Of a DNA stretch of 7,423 nucleotides, positions 5,891 through 7,423 are shown piece after piece (positions within the stretch are counted from its first letter, which is position 1; each line of letters starts with the position of its first letter). A program made the position numbers and the translations under genes. A model generated the notes under the pieces. It ran no database searches. It was given only the letters and a program-made list of their open reading frames with translations, and was not told the DNA's origin. Source of the DNA: Chloroflexia bacterium (GTDB lineage Bacteria; Chloroflexota; Chloroflexia; QHBQ01; JADMIH01); assembly GCA_025927935.1 (NCBI GenBank), contig JAICKM010000340.1:1-7423 (forward strand), written 5' to 3'.

Positions 5891-7423
5891 ATGGATGAGT
5901 ATTACGAGCCGCAAGATACCAGCGATCTGGACCTGGGCCGTCCGCTGGAGGAACTGGTGCGCACGCTGATGGACGCGATTTCCGCCAGGGCGGGCTTAGT
6001 CGCCGTGTGGCACACCGAACGCGGCCAGGTGCAGGCGCCTGTGGGCACCGGCTTGCCCAAGGGGCAACTGGCCGAACTCGGCGATCTCCTCACCGCCGTA
6101 GCGCCCGACCTGCTCGGCACGCTGCTCGGCGCGCGCCCTGACGTAGCCCGCGTGGGCGCGCTACCGGGCTGGCAGATCGATTCGGCGAGCCGGGAAGCGC
6201 GCACTATGACCCGTTGGGGCCGCTTGCACGTGCTGGTCGTGCCGGTGCAGCCGGGGCAGGACGGTCGCCTGGCCGCGCTCATCGGCTTTATGCATCCGGC
6301 CCCACGGTTAGATCTCTCCGCGAAGCGCCCGCACCTGGTGCGCCTGTTTGTGCATCATGTGGACCTGGTGTTGCGCTTGCGGGCGCTTATGGATCGCCTG
6401 CGCAACGAAGCGCGCTGGCTCGAAGTGGTGCTGGGCCATGTGGGCGATGGCCTGATCCTGGTGGATGCCGGCGGCCGGGTGCTGACCGCCAATGCGGCGT
6501 GCGAACGCATCACCGGCTGGCCGGCGCGCGATCTGTATGGGCATGATCTCGCGGCCGTGCTCCAGGCCCGGTCAATGCAGTGGGCCGATAACGGCAATGG
6601 CGAAGACCTCTGGGCGGGGCCGTTGACCCAAGAGACCGCCGCGTCGGCGGCGGAGCCTCCGGCGATTGAACTGGCGCTGATTGGCCGGCACGGCAACGAG
6701 ATCTACACCGAAGCCCGCGTGGCTCAGGTGGTCGACAACGACGGCGACCTACTCGGCGCAGTGGTCAGCCTGCGCGATGTCAGCGCGCAACGCGAAGCCG
6801 AGGAATTGCAGGCCACCTTCCTTTCAGTCATTTCACATGAATTGCAGACGCCGCTGTCGGTGATCCGCGGCTTCGCCGAACTACTGGCCGATGGCGTGGA
6901 GTCGATGCCGCCCGCCCAGGTGCGCAGCAAGCTCCAGATTGTGGCCGAGGAGAGCGAGCGGCTGAGCACGATGGTGGAGAATCTGCTGGACGCCTCGCGG
7001 ATCGGCGCGGGCGGGCTGGAACTGACCCGCGAGCCGGTGAACATCCCGCGGCTGGTGCGCCAGGCGGTGCAGAAAATGGAGCCGTTGAGCGCGCGCCACC
7101 ACTTCGTCATCGCCGTGCCCGACGATCTGCCGCCCGTGCTGGCCGATTATGCGCGCGTGGAGCAGGTTTTGATTAATCTGCTCGAAAACGCCATCAAGTA
7201 TTCGCCGGGCGGCGGGCAGATCACCATCACCAGCGATCTCACCAGCGACGAAGTGATCCTGCACATCAGCGATGAGGGTATCGGCGTGCCGGAGGCCGAG
7301 CGCGAGCGCATCTTCTCGCGCTTTGGCCGGCTCAACAGCCGTGTGGTGCGCCAACTGAAGGGCGTGGGCTTGGGCCTCTACATCGCGCGTGCTATAATAA
7401 CGGCGCACGGCGGCCGCATCTGG
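5891..7423 (+). CDS. Soluble GAF-like/PAS sensor histidine kinase, 3' end beyond the window
   Basis: The 511 visible residues form a cytoplasmic two-component sensor kinase, which would autophosphorylate on His and pass phosphate to a response regulator not seen here. Residues about 17-165 look like a divergent GAF domain. A PAS domain spans about 176-300 (WLEVVLGHVGDGLILVDAGG, later GAVVSLRDVSAQREAEE). HisKA follows with H316 in SVISHELQTPLSVIRGF, a PAS-kinase variant with Gln where Arg is common. HATPase_c shows the N-box NLLENAIKYSPGGG (N433), G1 DEGIGVP (D461, G463, G465), F-box IFSRFGR and G2 KGVGLGLYIA (G491, G493, G495); only the last few tens of residues are missing. No signal peptide or membrane helix is present. 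The ATG at 5891 has only a weak upstream GGCAGGC; a GTG at 5807 is in frame, but its extra residues look non-coding. The stimulus and partner are unknown. Confidence 0.93.
   Translation, partial: MDEYYEPQDTSDLDLGRPLEELVRTLMDAISARAGLVAVWHTERGQVQAPVGTGLPKGQLAELGDLLTAVAPDLLGTLLGARPDVARVGALPGWQIDSASREARTMTRWGRLHVLVVPVQPGQDGRLAALIGFMHPAPRLDLSAKRPHLVRLFVHHVDLVLRLRALMDRLRNEARWLEVVLGHVGDGLILVDAGGRVLTANAACERITGWPARDLYGHDLAAVLQARSMQWADNGNGEDLWAGPLTQETAASAAEPPAIELALIGRHGNEIYTEARVAQVVDNDGDLLGAVVSLRDVSAQREAEELQATFLSVISHELQTPLSVIRGFAELLADGVESMPPAQVRSKLQIVAEESERLSTMVENLLDASRIGAGGLELTREPVNIPRLVRQAVQKMEPLSARHHFVIAVPDDLPPVLADYARVEQVLINLLENAIKYSPGGGQITITSDLTSDEVILHISDEGIGVPEAERERIFSRFGRLNSRVVRQLKGVGLGLYIARAIITAHGGRIW

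Noticed and set aside
7390..7398. TATAAT-like word near the right edge
   Set aside because: It encodes part of the conserved kinase end (ARAIITAHGG) and has no associated -35 or gene start in the window.

Overview
The window is GC-rich bacterial DNA with five protein-coding genes and no sign of tRNA, rRNA, CRISPR, insertion-sequence or phage sequence. Three things suggest a Gram-positive-like (monoderm) high-GC bacterium, and a member of Chloroflexota is my best guess: secreted proteins ending in a sortase-like MPxTG signal, a soluble GAF/PAS-type histidine kinase with the H-box reading SHELQTPL, and an apparently leaderless mRNA. The taxonomic guess is inference only.

Layout. Positions 1-2062 (minus strand) hold most of topA, DNA topoisomerase I; its C-terminus runs off the left edge. 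A 422-base gap follows, with a near-consensus minus-strand promoter for topA (TTGACA, 18 bases, TATGAT), a long leader of about 185 nt, and a strong hairpin that probably ends the next transcript. Positions 2485-3813 (minus) encode a 442-residue secreted protein with three tandem CHRD-like / Cu,Zn-SOD-like beta-sandwich units and a C-terminal MPTTG anchor. Positions 4140-4688 (minus) encode a 182-residue paralogue with one such unit and an MPATG anchor. Each of these two genes has its own good Shine-Dalgarno sequence and its own hairpin downstream. Divergently, positions 5022-5741 (plus) encode a SanA-family (DUF218) membrane protein whose ATG lies exactly where transcription should start from an extended -10 promoter. 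Positions 5891-7423 (plus) encode a GAF-like/PAS/HisKA/HATPase sensor kinase cut by the right edge just after its G2 box.

How they fit together. topA is housekeeping. The two CHRD-like genes form a surface-protein pair with an invariant three-histidine, two-cysteine pattern in all four units and methionine clusters near the anchor. This suggests, but does not prove, an extracytoplasmic copper-binding or redox role. SanA-family proteins belong to envelope-barrier functions, and the kinase is a cytoplasmic sensor of unknown input; the two may be co-transcribed (149-base gap, no terminator seen). The most unusual content is the paralogous three-unit and one-unit surface proteins.
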